A stretch of 64,000 nucleotides of DNA from Streptococcus sp. Marseille-Q0941 (lineage in GTDB: Bacteria > Bacillota > Bacilli > Lactobacillales > Streptococcaceae), in NCBI RefSeq assembly GCF_943736975.1, contig NZ_CALSFO010000003.1:600344-664343 (forward strand). The letters run 5' to 3'. Positions 34,075-44,245 of the stretch are shown in pieces (positions within the stretch are counted from its first letter, which is position 1; each line of letters begins with the position of its first letter). The notes below the pieces were generated by a model that saw nothing but the letters and a program-made list of their open reading frames with translations, did no database searches and had not been told where the DNA came from. A program made the translations under genes and the position numbers.

Positions 34075-36693
34075 TTACAATTTACCTGCTACGGCATCCA
34101 AGAGTTCTTGGATTTTCGCTTGGTTGCTTCCTCCTGCCATGGCCATGTCTGGTTTACCACCACCACGTCCATCAACGATAGGAGCCAATTCTTTGATGAC
34201 ATTACCTGCGTGCACATCTTTTGTCTTGCTGGCTACAAGGACATTCACCTTGTCACCGATGGCTGCGACTAGAACAAGCACATCAGAGTAATCTTTTTGT
34301 TTCCAGTTATCTGCAAAGGTACGAAGGGCGCCTGCATCTGATACAGAAACTTGACTAGCAATGTAACGGTGTCCGTTTACTTCTTGAACATTCTTGAAGA
34401 CATCGCCTGCTGCCGCTGCTGCTGCTTTTTCCTTCAATTCTGCATTTTCTTTTTGCAATTGACGGAGTTGTTCTTGAAGGCTTTCCACCTTGTGAGGTAC
34501 TTCTTTGAGTTGAGGTGCTTTCAAGGTTGCTGCGACTGCTTTCAGAGCATCTTCTTGTTCACGGTAAGCTTCGAAGGCTTCTTTACCAGTTACTGCCAAG
34601 ATACGACGAGTTCCTGATCCGATCCCTTCTTCTTTGACAATCTTGAAGAGACCGATTTCAGAAGTATTGCCAACGTGGGTACCACCACAGAGTTCCACTG
34701 AGTAGTCACCAATGGTCACAACGCGGACTTCTTTACCGTATTTCTCACCAAAGAGGGCCATCGCTCCCATTTCTTTAGCTGTGTCAATATCAGTCTCAAC
34801 TGTTTCCACTGCGATGGCTTCCCAAATCTTCTCATTAACTTCTTGCTCAATGGCACGCAATTCTTCAGGAGTTACAGCTTGGAAATGAGTGAAGTCAAAT
34901 CGGAGGAATTCTACTTCATTAAGCGAACCTGCTTGAGTTGCATGGTGGCCAAGGATATTGTGAAGAGCTGCATGGAGCAAGTGAGTCGCTGTGTGGTTCT
35001 TCATCACACGATGACGACGGTTCGTATCGATAGCTAAAGTGTACTCTCGGTTCAAAGCAAATGGAGTATGAACTTCAACGGTATGAAGGGCTTGGCCATT
35101 TGGTGCTTTTTGAACGTCTGTTACAGTCGCTACGACATTTCCTGCAGCATCCAAGATTTGACCATGGTCAGCTACTTGTCCACCCATTTCAGCGTAGAAT
35201 GGAGTTTCTGCAAAGATCAGTGATGCAGTTCCTTCTGAAACAGCTTCTACTTCCGCATTGTCTGCTACGATAGCCACTAATTTTGAAGGCAATTGACTTG
35301 CATTGTAGTTGAAGACACTTTCAACAGTAATGTTTTGAAGAGTCTCATTTTGCATCCCCATGGATCCGCCTTTAACAGCTGACGCACGCGCACGTTCTTG
35401 CTGCTCTTTCATGGCTGCTTCAAAACCTTCACGATCGACTGTCATACCCGCTTCTTCAGCGATTTCTTCAGTCAACTCCACTGGGAATCCATAAGTATCG
35501 TAGAGTTTAAAGACATCTTGCCCAGCGATAACCGTTTGGCCCTTTTCTTTCAAGTCTGCTACGATTGTTTCTGCAAAGTGTTGCCCTGAGTGAAGGGTAC
35601 GGGCAAATGACTCTTCTTCGCTCTTAACGATTTTTTCAATAAAATCACGTTTTTCAAGGACTTCTGGGTAGTAGCTTTCCATGATTTTACCAACAGTTGG
35701 AACCAATTTGTAAAGGAAAGGCTCGTTGATGCCCAATTTTTGACCATGCATAGAAGCACGACGGAGGAGACGGCGGAGGACATAACCACGACCTTCATTT
35801 CCTGGAAGGGCACCATCACCGATAGCAAATGAAAGAGAACGGATATGGTCTGCAATAACCTTGAAGCTCATGTTATCGCCATCTTGGTCGTAGACCTTAC
35901 CAGACAATTTTTCCACTTCACGAATGATTGGCATGAAGAGGTCCGTTTCAAAGTTTGTTTTAGCCCCTTGGATTACGGCTACCAAACGCTCTAAACCAGC
36001 TCCCGTATCAATGTTCTTGTGTGGCAATTCCTTGTACTCGCTACGAGGGACTGCTGGGTCAGCGTTAAATTGTGACAAGACGATATTCCAGATTTCGATG
36101 TAACGATCGTTTTCGATATCTTCGGCAAGAAGGCGAATACCGATATTTTCTGGGTCAAAGGCTTCCCCACGGTCAAAGAAAATTTCTGTATCAGGTCCAG
36201 AAGGTCCCGCACCGATTTCCCAGAAGTTGTCCTCGATTGGGATCAAGTGACTTGGATCCACTCCTACTTCAATCCAACGGTTGTAGGAATCTTTATCGTC
36301 TGGATAGTAAGTCATGTAAAGTTTTTCAGCTGGGAAGTCAAACCATTCAGGACTTGTCAAAAGTTCGTAAGCCCAAGTAATCGCTTCGTCACGGAAGTAA
36401 TCCCCGATAGAGAAGTTCCCCAACATTTCAAACATAGTATGGTGACGGGCAGTCTTCCCTACGTTTTCGATATCGTTGGTACGGATAGCCTTTTGCGCAT
36501 TGGTAATACGTGGATTTTCAGGGATAATAGTCCCATCAAAGTACTTCTTAAGGGTTGCAACCCCTGAGTTGATCCACAAAAGGGTTGGATCGTTTACTGG
36601 AACCAAACTAACAGATGGTTCTACTGAGTGACCTTTGGTCGCCCAGAAATCAAGCCACATTTGGCGGACTTGTGCACTAGATAATTGTTTCAT
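34075..36693 (-). CDS. alaS: Alanyl-tRNA synthetase
   Basis: 872 residues, full length. Class II catalytic core ([10 protein letters not shown] start, [42 protein letters not shown]), the editing domain with zinc ligands [11 protein letters not shown] and ELCGGTHV, and the C-terminal oligomerisation/DHHA1 part [14 protein letters not shown]. Charges tRNA-Ala and clears Ser/Gly misacylation. It lies 16 bases after a LURP-one gene, and both are downstream of an alanine T-box, so tRNA-Ala charging controls both. Confidence 0.98.
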   Translation of the reverse strand: MKQLSSAQVRQMWLDFWATKGHSVEPSVSLVPVNDPTLLWINSGVATLKKYFDGTIIPENPRITNAQKAIRTNDIENVGKTARHHTMFEMLGNFSIGDYFRDEAITWAYELLTSPEWFDFPAEKLYMTYYPDDKDSYNRWIEVGVDPSHLIPIEDNFWEIGAGPSGPDTEIFFDRGEAFDPENIGIRLLAEDIENDRYIEIWNIVLSQFNADPAVPRSEYKELPHKNIDTGAGLERLVAVIQGAKTNFETDLFMPIIREVEKLSGKVYDQDGDNMSFKVIADHIRSLSFAIGDGALPGNEGRGYVLRRLLRRASMHGQKLGINEPFLYKLVPTVGKIMESYYPEVLEKRDFIEKIVKSEEESFARTLHSGQHFAETIVADLKEKGQTVIAGQDVFKLYDTYGFPVELTEEIAEEAGMTVDREGFEAAMKEQQERARASAVKGGSMGMQNETLQNITVESVFNYNASQLPSKLVAIVADNAEVEAVSEGTASLIFAETPFYAEMGGQVADHGQILDAAGNVVATVTDVQKAPNGQALHTVEVHTPFALNREYTLAIDTNRRHRVMKNHTATHLLHAALHNILGHHATQAGSLNEVEFLRFDFTHFQAVTPEELRAIEQEVNEKIWEAIAVETVETDIDTAKEMGAMALFGEKYGKEVRVVTIGDYSVELCGGTHVGNTSEIGLFKIVKEEGIGSGTRRILAVTGKEAFEAYREQEDALKAVAATLKAPQLKEVPHKVESLQEQLRQLQKENAELKEKAAAAAAGDVFKNVQEVNGHRYIASQVSVSDAGALRTFADNWKQKDYSDVLVLVAAIGDKVNVLVASKTKDVHAGNVIKELAPIVDGRGGGKPDMAMAGGSNQAKIQELLDAVAGKL

Positions 36694-36709
36694 ATGTATC
36701 TCCTTTTTA

Positions 36710-37195
36710 CTAATTTGATTGGCTTTCTAGCATTTCAACATAGTCGATAGCGACACAGAGGGAAATGACTAGGTCTGCATAAGATTCATCATAGACTGTC
36801 ACGGTATAAGTAGAAGTTAAATGGAAAAGTTCCTTAGCAATCTCTGCAATCACTTGATCACGATCATCGAGGAGTTTAAAGTTTAAATCCCAGATATTTC
36901 CTTCAATACGAAGACCAAGATTGTCAAATTCATACTTATCCTTCCAGAAAGTCAACTTCTTACGGATATAAAAATTATCTCCGTTACTCAGTTGAATTTC
37001 AAAACGTGGTAGGAAAGTTAAGATTTCTTTGCTAATCTCACTGACCTGTTCACCCGCTACATCATAGATAGTAAAGGTCTTTGGAATCTGAAAAAATGAA
37101 CCTTCAACCTGATAGGCGACATTGCCCATTTCATCTTTAATATCAAAGCGTTCACCACCTAGGCGAAATTTTTGTTTGACAAGAAATCTTCTCAT
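36710..37195 (-). CDS. LURP-one-related (YxjI-like) protein
   Basis: 161 residues from ATG 37,195, preceded by [44 protein letters not shown] and [12 protein letters not shown], then [12 protein letters not shown] give the repeated antiparallel strands of the LURP-one / tubby-like barrel, as in YxjI. No catalytic residues are expected. Function unknown. Its position between the T-box and alaS means it is made when alanine is short. Confidence 0.8.
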   Translation of the reverse strand: MRRFLVKQKFRLGGERFDIKDEMGNVAYQVEGSFFQIPKTFTIYDVAGEQVSEISKEILTFLPRFEIQLSNGDNFYIRKKLTFWKDKYEFDNLGLRIEGNIWDLNFKLLDDRDQVIAEIAKELFHLTSTYTVTVYDESYADLVISLCVAIDYVEMLESQSN

Positions 37196-37245
37196 AAGCA
37201 CCTCCAAAAATAAAAGACAAATCCATATCACGAAGGGCGAAAAAC

Positions 37246-37345
37246 CGCGGTACCACCTTCATTCAATGAACTTGTCATTCTTGATTCTTATGCAATTGTT
37301 ATAACCGAGTAGCATGATTTTCAATCTTAGATGGCTCGCAGCACC
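37246..37345 (-). promoter_or_regulatory. Alanine T-box leader of the LURP-one gene and alaS
   Basis: Minus-strand leader of about 190 bases. The T-box sequence GGTGGTACCGCG is at 37,246-37,257, the stem I distal loop GGTGCTGCGAGCC at 37,333-37,345, and a GCT (Ala) specifier in ATGCTACTCGG at 37,311-37,313 (complement). It senses uncharged tRNA-Ala. I could not define the competing terminator stem with certainty. Confidence 0.85.
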
Positions 37346-37394
37346 GCCAATTCTCTGAACTAAGATAGGGAGAAAATCAATTCTCAACATTCCT

Positions 37395-37423
37395 ATTATA
37401 CTGTTTTTTAATGATTGAGTCAA
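37395..37423 (-). promoter_or_regulatory. Promoter of the T-box leader
   Basis: Minus strand TTGACT (37,418-37,423), 17-base spacer, TATAAT (37,395-37,400). Confidence 0.85.
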
Positions 37424-37480
37424 CCAGAAAAGCTGACAAAAAAACGAACCAGTTCTAACTGCTTCGTTTCGTGACTATCA

Positions 37481-38551
37481 CTACTTCCTATACATCTTAA
37501 ATTGTAGGAAGAGATCACTGTAGATTCCTGTCCATTTATGGTCAAATTTCTCATAAACTTCTAGGTGTTTCATGGTATCTGCATCTGGATAGAAGGACTT
37601 GTCTTCTTTTGTCTCCTCAGGAAGCATTTCCTTAGCAGCATTGTTTGGTGTTGAATAGCCAACATACTCTGCATTCTTGAGAGCATTTTCAGGCTTCAAC
37701 ATAAAGTTGATGAAGGCATAAGCCGCATCCTGGTTCTTAACTGTCTTAGGAATAACCATGTTATCAAACCAGAGGTTACTTGCTTCTGTCGGAACAACGT
37801 ATTTGAGGTTTGGATTCTTTTCCAGCATCTGGCTAGCTTCTCCAGAGAAGGTCACCCCGATGGCAGCATTGTTCTGAATCATGTATCCCTTCATCTCATC
37901 GGCTACGATGGCCTTGATATTAGGAGTCAGCTCATACAGTTTATCAACCGTTTGTGATAGTTGCTCTGGGTCTTTTGAGTTGAGGCTATAGCCTAGTGAG
38001 TTAAGACCTAGACCAAGCACTTCACGCGCCCCATCAAAGAGCATGATAGAATCCTTGTATTCTGGTTTCCAGAGGTCGTCCCAATGCTCAGGTGCTTCTT
38101 CCACCATAGTTTCATTGTAGACAATTCCCAAAGTTCCCCAGAAATAAGGAATGGAGAATTTATTGCCTGGATCAAAAGACTGGTTGAGGAACTCAGGTCC
38201 GATGTTTTCAATTCCTTCAATTTTTGAATAATCAAGCGGAACCAAGAGGTCTTCGTCCTTCATCTTGTTGATCATGTACTCACTTGGGATGGCAATATCG
38301 TAGGTTGTTCCGCCTTGCTTGATCTTAGTGTACATGGCTTCGTTGGAGTCAAAGGTTTCGTACTGGACTTGGATTCCTGTTTCTTCCGTAAATTTCTCCA
38401 GAAGTTCAGGAGCGATATAGTCTCCCCAGTTGTAGATGACCAATTTTTGGCTGTCACGACTATTGATTTTACTATCTAGATGATGGGCAATCCCCCACAA
38501 GACAAGGATAATCGCTAAAATTCCTGCTAAAAATGAATAGAGTCGTTTCAT
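37481..38551 (-). CDS. potD: Spermidine/putrescine-binding protein PotD
   Basis: 356 residues. N-terminal membrane anchor/signal (FLAGILAIILVLWGIAHHL), no lipobox Cys. QKLVIYNWGDYIAPELLEKF is the typical start of PotD-type binding proteins; YDIAIPSEYM, IPYFWGTLGIVYN and WFDNMVIPKT line the polyamine site. Extracellular receptor of the PotABCD ABC importer. Last gene of murB-potABCD; overlaps potC by four bases. Confidence 0.96.
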   Translation of the reverse strand: MKRLYSFLAGILAIILVLWGIAHHLDSKINSRDSQKLVIYNWGDYIAPELLEKFTEETGIQVQYETFDSNEAMYTKIKQGGTTYDIAIPSEYMINKMKDEDLLVPLDYSKIEGIENIGPEFLNQSFDPGNKFSIPYFWGTLGIVYNETMVEEAPEHWDDLWKPEYKDSIMLFDGAREVLGLGLNSLGYSLNSKDPEQLSQTVDKLYELTPNIKAIVADEMKGYMIQNNAAIGVTFSGEASQMLEKNPNLKYVVPTEASNLWFDNMVIPKTVKNQDAAYAFINFMLKPENALKNAEYVGYSTPNNAAKEMLPEETKEDKSFYPDADTMKHLEVYEKFDHKWTGIYSDLFLQFKMYRK

Positions 38552-39321
38552 GCTTGCTCCTCCTTATCACGTGAAATGAAGTAATAGCCTACAACCAGGA
38601 TAATACTAAAGAGAAAGACCAAGGCTGAAAGGGCATTGATTTCAAGCGAAATCCCTTTACGAGCTCGAGAGTAGATCTCGACTGATAGGGTTGAAAAACC
38701 ATTCCCCGTTACAAAGAAGGTCACGGCAAAGTCATCCAGCGAGTAGGTAAAGGCCATAAAGTAACCTGCGATGATAGACGGCGTTAAGTAAGGGAGCATA
38801 ATTTCCTTAAACATTTGGAACTGACTAGCCCCAAGGTCATAGGCCGCATGGATCATATCTCCATTCATCTCTTTCAATCGAGGCAAGACCATAAGCACTA
38901 CGATTGGAATCGAGAAGGCCACGTGACTGGACAAAACTGTCAGAAAACCAAGTGAAAACTTGAGCTGTGTAAAGAGAATCAAGAAGCTGGCACCAATCAT
39001 AACGTCTGGCGCAACCATTAAAATATTATTAAGAGATAGGAAGGCTTCTTGGTATTTTTTGCGTGATTGGTAGATGTAGATAGCCCCAAAAGTCCCAATC
39101 ACTGTCGCAATCAAGGCTGATAGGAAGGCTAGTAAAAAGGTTTGGACTAAAATCAGCATGAGCCTTCCATCACCAAACATAGTCTCAAAGTGAGTCCAGC
39201 TAAAACCCGTAAAGCTGTTCATATCATCCCCTGCATTGAAGGCATATCCGATCAGGTAAAAGATTGGCAAATAAAGGACGATAAAGACAAAGGCTAGGTA
39301 AAGATTTGATATTTTTTTCAT
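38548..39321 (-). CDS. potC: Polyamine ABC transporter permease PotC
   Basis: 257 residues from ATG 39,321 (AAGGAGAG site; overlaps the potB stop); a longer frame to 39,348 lacks a site. Six hydrophobic helices, with the EAA loop AAYDLGASQFQMFKEIMLP that contacts PotA. Integral membrane partner of PotB. Confidence 0.96.
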   Translation of the reverse strand: MKKISNLYLAFVFIVLYLPIFYLIGYAFNAGDDMNSFTGFSWTHFETMFGDGRLMLILVQTFLLAFLSALIATVIGTFGAIYIYQSRKKYQEAFLSLNNILMVAPDVMIGASFLILFTQLKFSLGFLTVLSSHVAFSIPIVVLMVLPRLKEMNGDMIHAAYDLGASQFQMFKEIMLPYLTPSIIAGYFMAFTYSLDDFAVTFFVTGNGFSTLSVEIYSRARKGISLEINALSALVFLFSIILVVGYYFISRDKEEQA

Positions 39322-40124
39322 CGTTCTCTCCTTTCCTTGGTCACCCACATGGTAATGAACATGGTCAGGATGAGGATCACACCAATGGTTGAACCCATAC
39401 CGTAGTTATCATTTGTCAGGAAGTTCTGCTCAATGGCCGTCCCCAAAGTAATCACTCGGTTACCCCCAATCAAACGTGTCAGCATGAAGAGGCTCAAGCT
39501 AGGGATAAAGACGGATTGAACACCACTTCGCACACCATTCATCGATAGAGGGAAGATGACATGGCGGAAGGTTTCCCACTTGGTCGCACCGAGGTCATAG
39601 CTAGCATTGATTAGATTATTGTCCATATCATCCAAGACATTGAAGATTGGCAAAATCATAAAGGGAAGCTCAATGTAACTTGCAACAAAGATAAAGGAGA
39701 AATCTGTAAAGAGCAACTGTTGCGAACCGATTCCGATGAATTCCAAGAATTGGTTAATGGAGCCATTTTGACCAAAAATTCCGATAAAGGCATAGGCCTT
39801 AAGGAGTAGGTTGATCCAGGTTGGCAGGATAATCAACATGAGCCAGAGTTGACGGTGCTTGAGACGAGTCAAAAAGAGGGCTGTCGGATAGCTGATGAAA
39901 AGCGTCACCATAGTCACAATCCCTGCATAGAGCACAGAGTTGAAGCTCATTTTAAGGTAGGTCAGGTTTTGAGACGCAAAGTAGGATTTATAGTTTTCTA
40001 AACTAAACTGCCCTTCAATGTTGAAAAAGGATTGTCCAAAAATCAAGACCAAGGGTGCGAGGACAAAGAGGGCTATCCAAAGCATGTAGGGCACTACAAA
40101 GAGTTTAGAGGTTGTTTTCTTCAT
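39318..40124 (-). CDS. potB: Polyamine ABC transporter permease PotB
   Basis: 268 residues, six hydrophobic helices. The EAA loop [19 protein letters not shown] precedes the last helices. [19 protein letters not shown] opens the protein. It forms the membrane channel with PotC. It overlaps potA by 20 bases and potC by four, so the operon is translationally coupled. Confidence 0.96.
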   Translation of the reverse strand: MKKTTSKLFVVPYMLWIALFVLAPLVLIFGQSFFNIEGQFSLENYKSYFASQNLTYLKMSFNSVLYAGIVTMVTLFISYPTALFLTRLKHRQLWLMLIILPTWINLLLKAYAFIGIFGQNGSINQFLEFIGIGSQQLLFTDFSFIFVASYIELPFMILPIFNVLDDMDNNLINASYDLGATKWETFRHVIFPLSMNGVRSGVQSVFIPSLSLFMLTRLIGGNRVITLGTAIEQNFLTNDNYGMGSTIGVILILTMFITMWVTKERRER

Positions 40125-41262
40125 CTCTTTCCTCCTCGATCGCGTTAATCAGACCTGCTTCTTGCTCTTCGATTTCTACGTATTCTTCGATACGAGCATC
40201 GAACTCTTCTTCGGTTTCGTTGAGACGCATGATGTGGATGTCTTCTGGTTCAAATTCCAGACCGATTTCCTCACCAACGATGGCCTTACGAGTCGAGTGG
40301 ATCATCCATTCATTGCCAAGTTCGTCATAGGCGATAATCTCATAGTGAACCCCACGGAAGAGCTGCGTATCGACCTTAACTTGAAGTTTTCCTTCTTCTG
40401 GAAGGGTAATGCGTAAGTCCTCTGGACGAATGACAACTTCGACCGGTTCATTTGGCTTCATCCCACCATCGACCGCTTCAAAATGTTTGCCATTGAACTC
40501 AACCAAGTAGTCCTCAATCATGGTTCCTGGCAAGATATTTGATTCACCGATAAAGGTGGCTACAAAGTGGTTAATGGGCTCATCATAGATATCCACAGGT
40601 GTTCCTGACTGGACAATCTCGCCATCATTCATGACAAAAATCCAGTCACTCATGGCCAGGGCTTCCTCCTGATCATGGGTAACAAAAACAAAGGTAATGC
40701 CCAAGCGTTGTTGCAATTCACGTAGCTCGTACTGCATGTCTGTACGCAACTTCAAGTCAAGGGCTGACAAAGGTTCATCCAAGAGTACTACACGAGGTTG
40801 GTTGATGATTGCACGCGCAATAGCTACACGCTGACGTTGTCCTCCAGAGAGTTTGCGGATAGAACGTTTTTCATAGCCTTCAAGCTGTACCATCTTGAGA
40901 ACTTCTAAGACACGTTGTTCGATTTCTTTTTTATCGACCTTACGTAATCGTAATGGAAAGGCAACATTTTCAAACACATTCATATGTGGAAACAAGGCAT
41001 AAGATTGGAAGACCGTGTGAACATCACGTTTGTTGGTCGGGATGTCATTGATACGAACACCGTCTAGCAAAATATCACCCGTCGTTGCGTCTAGCAAACC
41101 TGCAATGATATTTAGGATGGTTGATTTTCCTGAACCAGAAGCTCCTAGCAGTGTATAAAATTTTCCTTCTTCCAACTCAAAGTTAATATCCTTGAGAACC
41201 ATAGTGTCACTATCTTCAAAAACTTTAGAAACGTTTCTGAATTCGATAATTGGTTTTTTCAA
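40105..41262 (-). CDS. potA: Polyamine ABC transporter ATPase PotA
   Basis: 385 residues. Walker [11 protein letters not shown]-loop [11 protein letters not shown], signature [14 protein letters not shown], Walker [13 protein letters not shown] and H-loop VTHDQEEAL, then a C-terminal TOBE domain (about 250-350) and an acidic tail ([20 protein letters not shown]). It energises polyamine uptake with PotB/C/D. First pot gene after murB, about 140 bases downstream of it. Confidence 0.96.
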   Translation of the reverse strand: MKKPIIEFRNVSKVFEDSDTMVLKDINFELEEGKFYTLLGASGSGKSTILNIIAGLLDATTGDILLDGVRINDIPTNKRDVHTVFQSYALFPHMNVFENVAFPLRLRKVDKKEIEQRVLEVLKMVQLEGYEKRSIRKLSGGQRQRVAIARAIINQPRVVLLDEPLSALDLKLRTDMQYELRELQQRLGITFVFVTHDQEEALAMSDWIFVMNDGEIVQSGTPVDIYDEPINHFVATFIGESNILPGTMIEDYLVEFNGKHFEAVDGGMKPNEPVEVVIRPEDLRITLPEEGKLQVKVDTQLFRGVHYEIIAYDELGNEWMIHSTRKAIVGEEIGLEFEPEDIHIMRLNETEEEFDARIEEYVEIEEQEAGLINAIEEERDEENNL

Positions 41263-41401
41263 TTCCTCTAAATTCCTTTTTCTTCGTAAATTAACAGATT
41301 GGGACCTTGTTAGTATGCTAGAAACAAGTGTCGGAAATAAAACGTCCTAAACCCTATCTAGCAATAAAATCCCAATCTTTTAATGCTATGTAAAAATAAT
41401 G

Positions 41402-42307
41402 TTATTCGTGGTCACCCAAGATACGAACTTCTCGCTCAAGGGTAACACCAGAATGTTCTCTAACTTTTTCAATGACAGACTCAATTAAGTCTTCATAATC
41501 TCTAGCAGTTCCATCAGCTACATTAATCATAAAGCCTGCATGTTTTTCTGAGACTTCGACACCACCGATACGGTAGCCCTTCAAACCAGCTTCTGAAATC
41601 AATTGTCCTGCAAAATACCCGACTGGACGTTTAAAGACAGAACCACATGATGGATATTCCAAAGGTTGTTTAAGTTCTCGAAGGTGGGTCAAGCGATCCA
41701 TTTCTTGTTTGATTGTTTCATAATTCCCAGGAGAAAGTGAGAATTTAGCTGATAAGACAACAGCCCCAGAATCTTGAATAGCTGAATGACGGTAACCAAA
41801 GGCTAAATCTTTGACTGATAAAGTCTCGATTTCACCTTCCTTTGTCAAGACCTGACAGGATTGCAGGATATGCGCAATCTCACCACCATAGGCACCAGCA
41901 TTCATAAATACAGCGCCACCGACACTTCCAGGAATCCCGCATGCAAACTCAAATCCAGTCAAACTATGGCGAAGAGCAATGCGAGTTGTTTCAATCAAGT
42001 TAGCTCCTGCTTCTGCTTCAATGGTATAACCATCAACCGAAACATTGTTGAGCTTGTCACACATAATGACAAAACCACGAACTCCACCTTCTCGGACGAT
42101 AATATTACTGGCATTTCCGAGAACCATCCATGGGATATTTTCTTGATTCGCAAACTTAACCACACGGGCCATCTCATAATGATTACGAGGAAAAGCTAAG
42201 TAATCTGCCTTTCCTCCGACTTTGGTATAGGCATAAGTTTTCAATGGCTCATCGAATCGAATATCAATTCCATCTAAGTTTTCTTTTAATTTTTCTAATA
42301 CAGTCAT
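41402..42307 (-). CDS. murB: UDP-N-acetylenolpyruvoylglucosamine reductase
   Basis: 301 residues. FAD enzyme making UDP-N-acetylmuramate for peptidoglycan. [31 protein letters not shown] and [18 protein letters not shown] bind [14 protein letters not shown] carries the proton-donating Ser, and an AGFMIN segment follows near the end. Murb type without the Tyr loop insertion, as in Gram-positives. murB heads the murB-potABCD unit as in pneumococcus. Confidence 0.96.
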   Translation of the reverse strand: MTVLEKLKENLDGIDIRFDEPLKTYAYTKVGGKADYLAFPRNHYEMARVVKFANQENIPWMVLGNASNIIVREGGVRGFVIMCDKLNNVSVDGYTIEAEAGANLIETTRIALRHSLTGFEFACGIPGSVGGAVFMNAGAYGGEIAHILQSCQVLTKEGEIETLSVKDLAFGYRHSAIQDSGAVVLSAKFSLSPGNYETIKQEMDRLTHLRELKQPLEYPSCGSVFKRPVGYFAGQLISEAGLKGYRIGGVEVSEKHAGFMINVADGTARDYEDLIESVIEKVREHSGVTLEREVRILGDHE

Positions 42308-42336
42308 CTTTCTTATCCTTTTATAAAATTCATTCC

Positions 42337-42342
42337 ATTATA
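42337..42342 (-). promoter_or_regulatory. Extended -10 of murB
   Basis: Minus strand TGGTATAAT 30 bases before the ATG. Confidence 0.6.
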
Positions 42343-42398
42343 CCATTTTTAGCGACTTTTTTCGATGATTATGTAGCCTTTTTCAAATGGCCATACAA

Positions 42399-42417
42399 AA
42401 AGAGGCTAAGCCTCTTT
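42399..42417 (-). terminator. Terminator after yhfC-like gene
   Basis: AAAGAGGCT / AGCCTCTTT stem just past the stop at 42,422; T-rich on the minus strand side. Confidence 0.75.
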
Positions 42418-42421
42418 GACA

Positions 42422-43174
42422 CTATTGTTTTTTGCAAAAGATTGTTTTTGTTAAGAAGATAAATCCTACAACTTCCACTGCTAACAATCCTTCAACAAGA
42501 AGCGGATTTGAAATCCAACCAACCTGTGATAGACTCGGAGCCAAATCAAAGAAGGCATGTAAACCATAAGCAGTTGCTAGATAAATCCAATTCTTTTGAC
42601 GAACTGCCTGATAAACCCAGAAAGAGAGACCGATTTGCATAACCAGAGCAAGCACGCGCTCAACACCTAGTAAATAAACCTGCCATCCAGATAGAGATTG
42701 AACTGTTTCAAGTGTATTTTGGGGAAGGATATTTGCCAAATCTGGATTTGAAGACTCTAATAATGAAAAGAGGATCAAAAGACTAATCAAGCTTCCCATT
42801 CCGAGGTAGAGCAATTCCAAGCCACCATGACCAAGTCCATAGGCAAGGGCATCCGCGTCTTCCAAGTTTCTCTTCTTCTCTAACCATTTAAAGAAGACAA
42901 GGCGAGCCGTTTCTTCAAAGAAAGCTGCCATAGCGATTCCATAAAGGACATATAGAAAAGGATGCTCCTGCATAAGCGAAATGGTTCCATCTTTTTGTGG
43001 GTGAAGAACGATAAGGTGAACAATCTTCTCTAAGACTTGAGAGGAGACAAAGAATGCAACTGCTCCAAGTCCTAAAACTGAAAGGTTAATCTTGTACTTC
43101 TTTTTTGCATACCAAATGGCTGCTATGAGAAATACGAATAAAGCAATCATTGTGATTATTACATGAATTTTCAT
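42422..43174 (-). CDS. YhfC-family putative intramembrane metalloprotease
   Basis: 250 residues with seven to eight hydrophobic helices. AAFFEETARLVFFKW (EE motif), GLGHGGLELLYLG and YGLHAFFDLAPS (His/Asp) provide the conserved Glu/His residues of the YhfC (DUF2324) branch of CAAX/PrsW-like proteases. No substrate is known. It starts 13 bases after budA with an AAGGAG site, so it is co-transcribed with it. AdDP-type immunity to bacteriocins is known for CAAX relatives but is only speculation here. Confidence 0.8.
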   Translation of the reverse strand: MKIHVIITMIALFVFLIAAIWYAKKKYKINLSVLGLGAVAFFVSSQVLEKIVHLIVLHPQKDGTISLMQEHPFLYVLYGIAMAAFFEETARLVFFKWLEKKRNLEDADALAYGLGHGGLELLYLGMGSLISLLILFSLLESSNPDLANILPQNTLETVQSLSGWQVYLLGVERVLALVMQIGLSFWVYQAVRQKNWIYLATAYGLHAFFDLAPSLSQVGWISNPLLVEGLLAVEVVGFIFLTKTIFCKKQ

Positions 43175-43186
43175 ACTTGTCTCCTT

Positions 43187-43915
43187 TTATTCTGCCTGAT
43201 CGATATCTTTTTTCATCTCATCAACATTAAACTTAGCAAAGAGGTACTGACGGTCCTGGACAGGAAAACGTTGATCCAGTTGATCAACCGCTCCAACCTC
43301 TATGATTCCTTCCTTGATGACAAAATCCATAACATGGCCACCAAAGGTTAGGTCATCTGAGATAAAGTGTAAATGATAACCGGCAACACTGACCCCATGA
43401 AAAATCTCTGGTGTCCAGAAACCAACGATAGTTCCTATTACATTTTCAGCTCTATATTCAGGCTGATGAGTCGCGACCTCAGCAAATTTCGTTTCGCTTG
43501 TCGATTTTGGAATCATGCGAACATGCATGTGTTTAAAATCACCATGAATTTTAATCGAACGGAAAAGATTTTCCCCATCATAGTAGGATTCAATTCGTTT
43601 TTCTAGTTCCTTATCAGTCATCTCAAAACGCTGACGGAAAATAACTTCTGCTTGGTGGGGGACAACTGCCGCATAAGGAATCAGTGCGTCTGGAGAAACT
43701 TCTACGATTTCAGGCTTCTCCCCTGAACCTTTAGCTTGATAGGCTTTCCCATCTAAGACAATCAATTCTCCATCAATAGAGTCCAAGGTTCCTAGTCCTA
43801 AATCCCCATGTTCAAGCAACTCACCAACGGTCATGGTCCCACCGTATAGTCCAGCCATCAAGGCCCCCAAGGTATTGTATTGGAATAATTTAACTGGTTC
43901 TTGCACCTTTATCAT
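43187..43915 (-). CDS. budA: Alpha-acetolactate decarboxylase
   Basis: 242 residues from the ATG at 43,915; a GTG-started frame to 43,954 is also open but less likely. LFQYNTLGALMAGLYGGTMT opens the domain; the zinc ligands are His residues in VAGYHLHFISDDLTFGGHV, with catalytic Glu/Arg residues around MHVRMIPKS. Converts acetolactate to acetoin in pyruvate overflow metabolism. Followed by the yhfC-like gene. Confidence 0.92.
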   Translation of the reverse strand: MIKVQEPVKLFQYNTLGALMAGLYGGTMTVGELLEHGDLGLGTLDSIDGELIVLDGKAYQAKGSGEKPEIVEVSPDALIPYAAVVPHQAEVIFRQRFEMTDKELEKRIESYYDGENLFRSIKIHGDFKHMHVRMIPKSTSETKFAEVATHQPEYRAENVIGTIVGFWTPEIFHGVSVAGYHLHFISDDLTFGGHVMDFVIKEGIIEVGAVDQLDQRFPVQDRQYLFAKFNVDEMKKDIDQAE

Positions 43916-43990
43916 CTCACTCTTCTTTGAATTTTTACTTACTAAGTATATCACATTTCTTTTTAGAATTGAACGTTGAATATCCTTTTA

Positions 43991-44188
43991 ATACTCAATG
44001 AAAATCAAAGAGCAAACTAGGAAACTAGCCGCAGGTTTCTCAAAACACTGTTTTGAGGTTGTGGATAGAACTGACGTAGTCAGCTCAAAACACTGTTTTG
44101 AGGTTGTGGATAGAACTGACGTAGTCAGTATCCTACATATACGGCAAGGTGAAGCTGACGCAGTTTGAAGAGATTTTCGAAGAGTATA
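43991..44188 (-). repeat. BOX element, A1-B2-C1 arrangement
   Basis: 198 bases, minus strand. boxA end TATACTCTTCGAAAATCTCT at 44,188; boxC end at 43,991 (complement of ATACTCAATGAAAATCAAAG); the 45-base unit CTCAAAACACTGTTTTGAGG ... GACGTAGTCAG occurs twice (ending 44,083 and 44,128). Its length equals 59+45+45+50. It lies just before the MocR promoter. Confidence 0.93.
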
Positions 44189-44191
44189 ACA

Positions 44192-44220
44192 TTGCCAAAC
44201 GTCTAAAAAAAGGGTACAAT
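44192..44220 (+). promoter_or_regulatory. Promoter of the MocR-type gene
   Basis: TTGCCA (44,192-44,197), 17-base spacer, TACAAT (44,215-44,220), starting four bases after the BOX element. Confidence 0.65.
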
Positions 44221-44245
44221 ATAACAAAATCAAGAGAGGTCTGGA

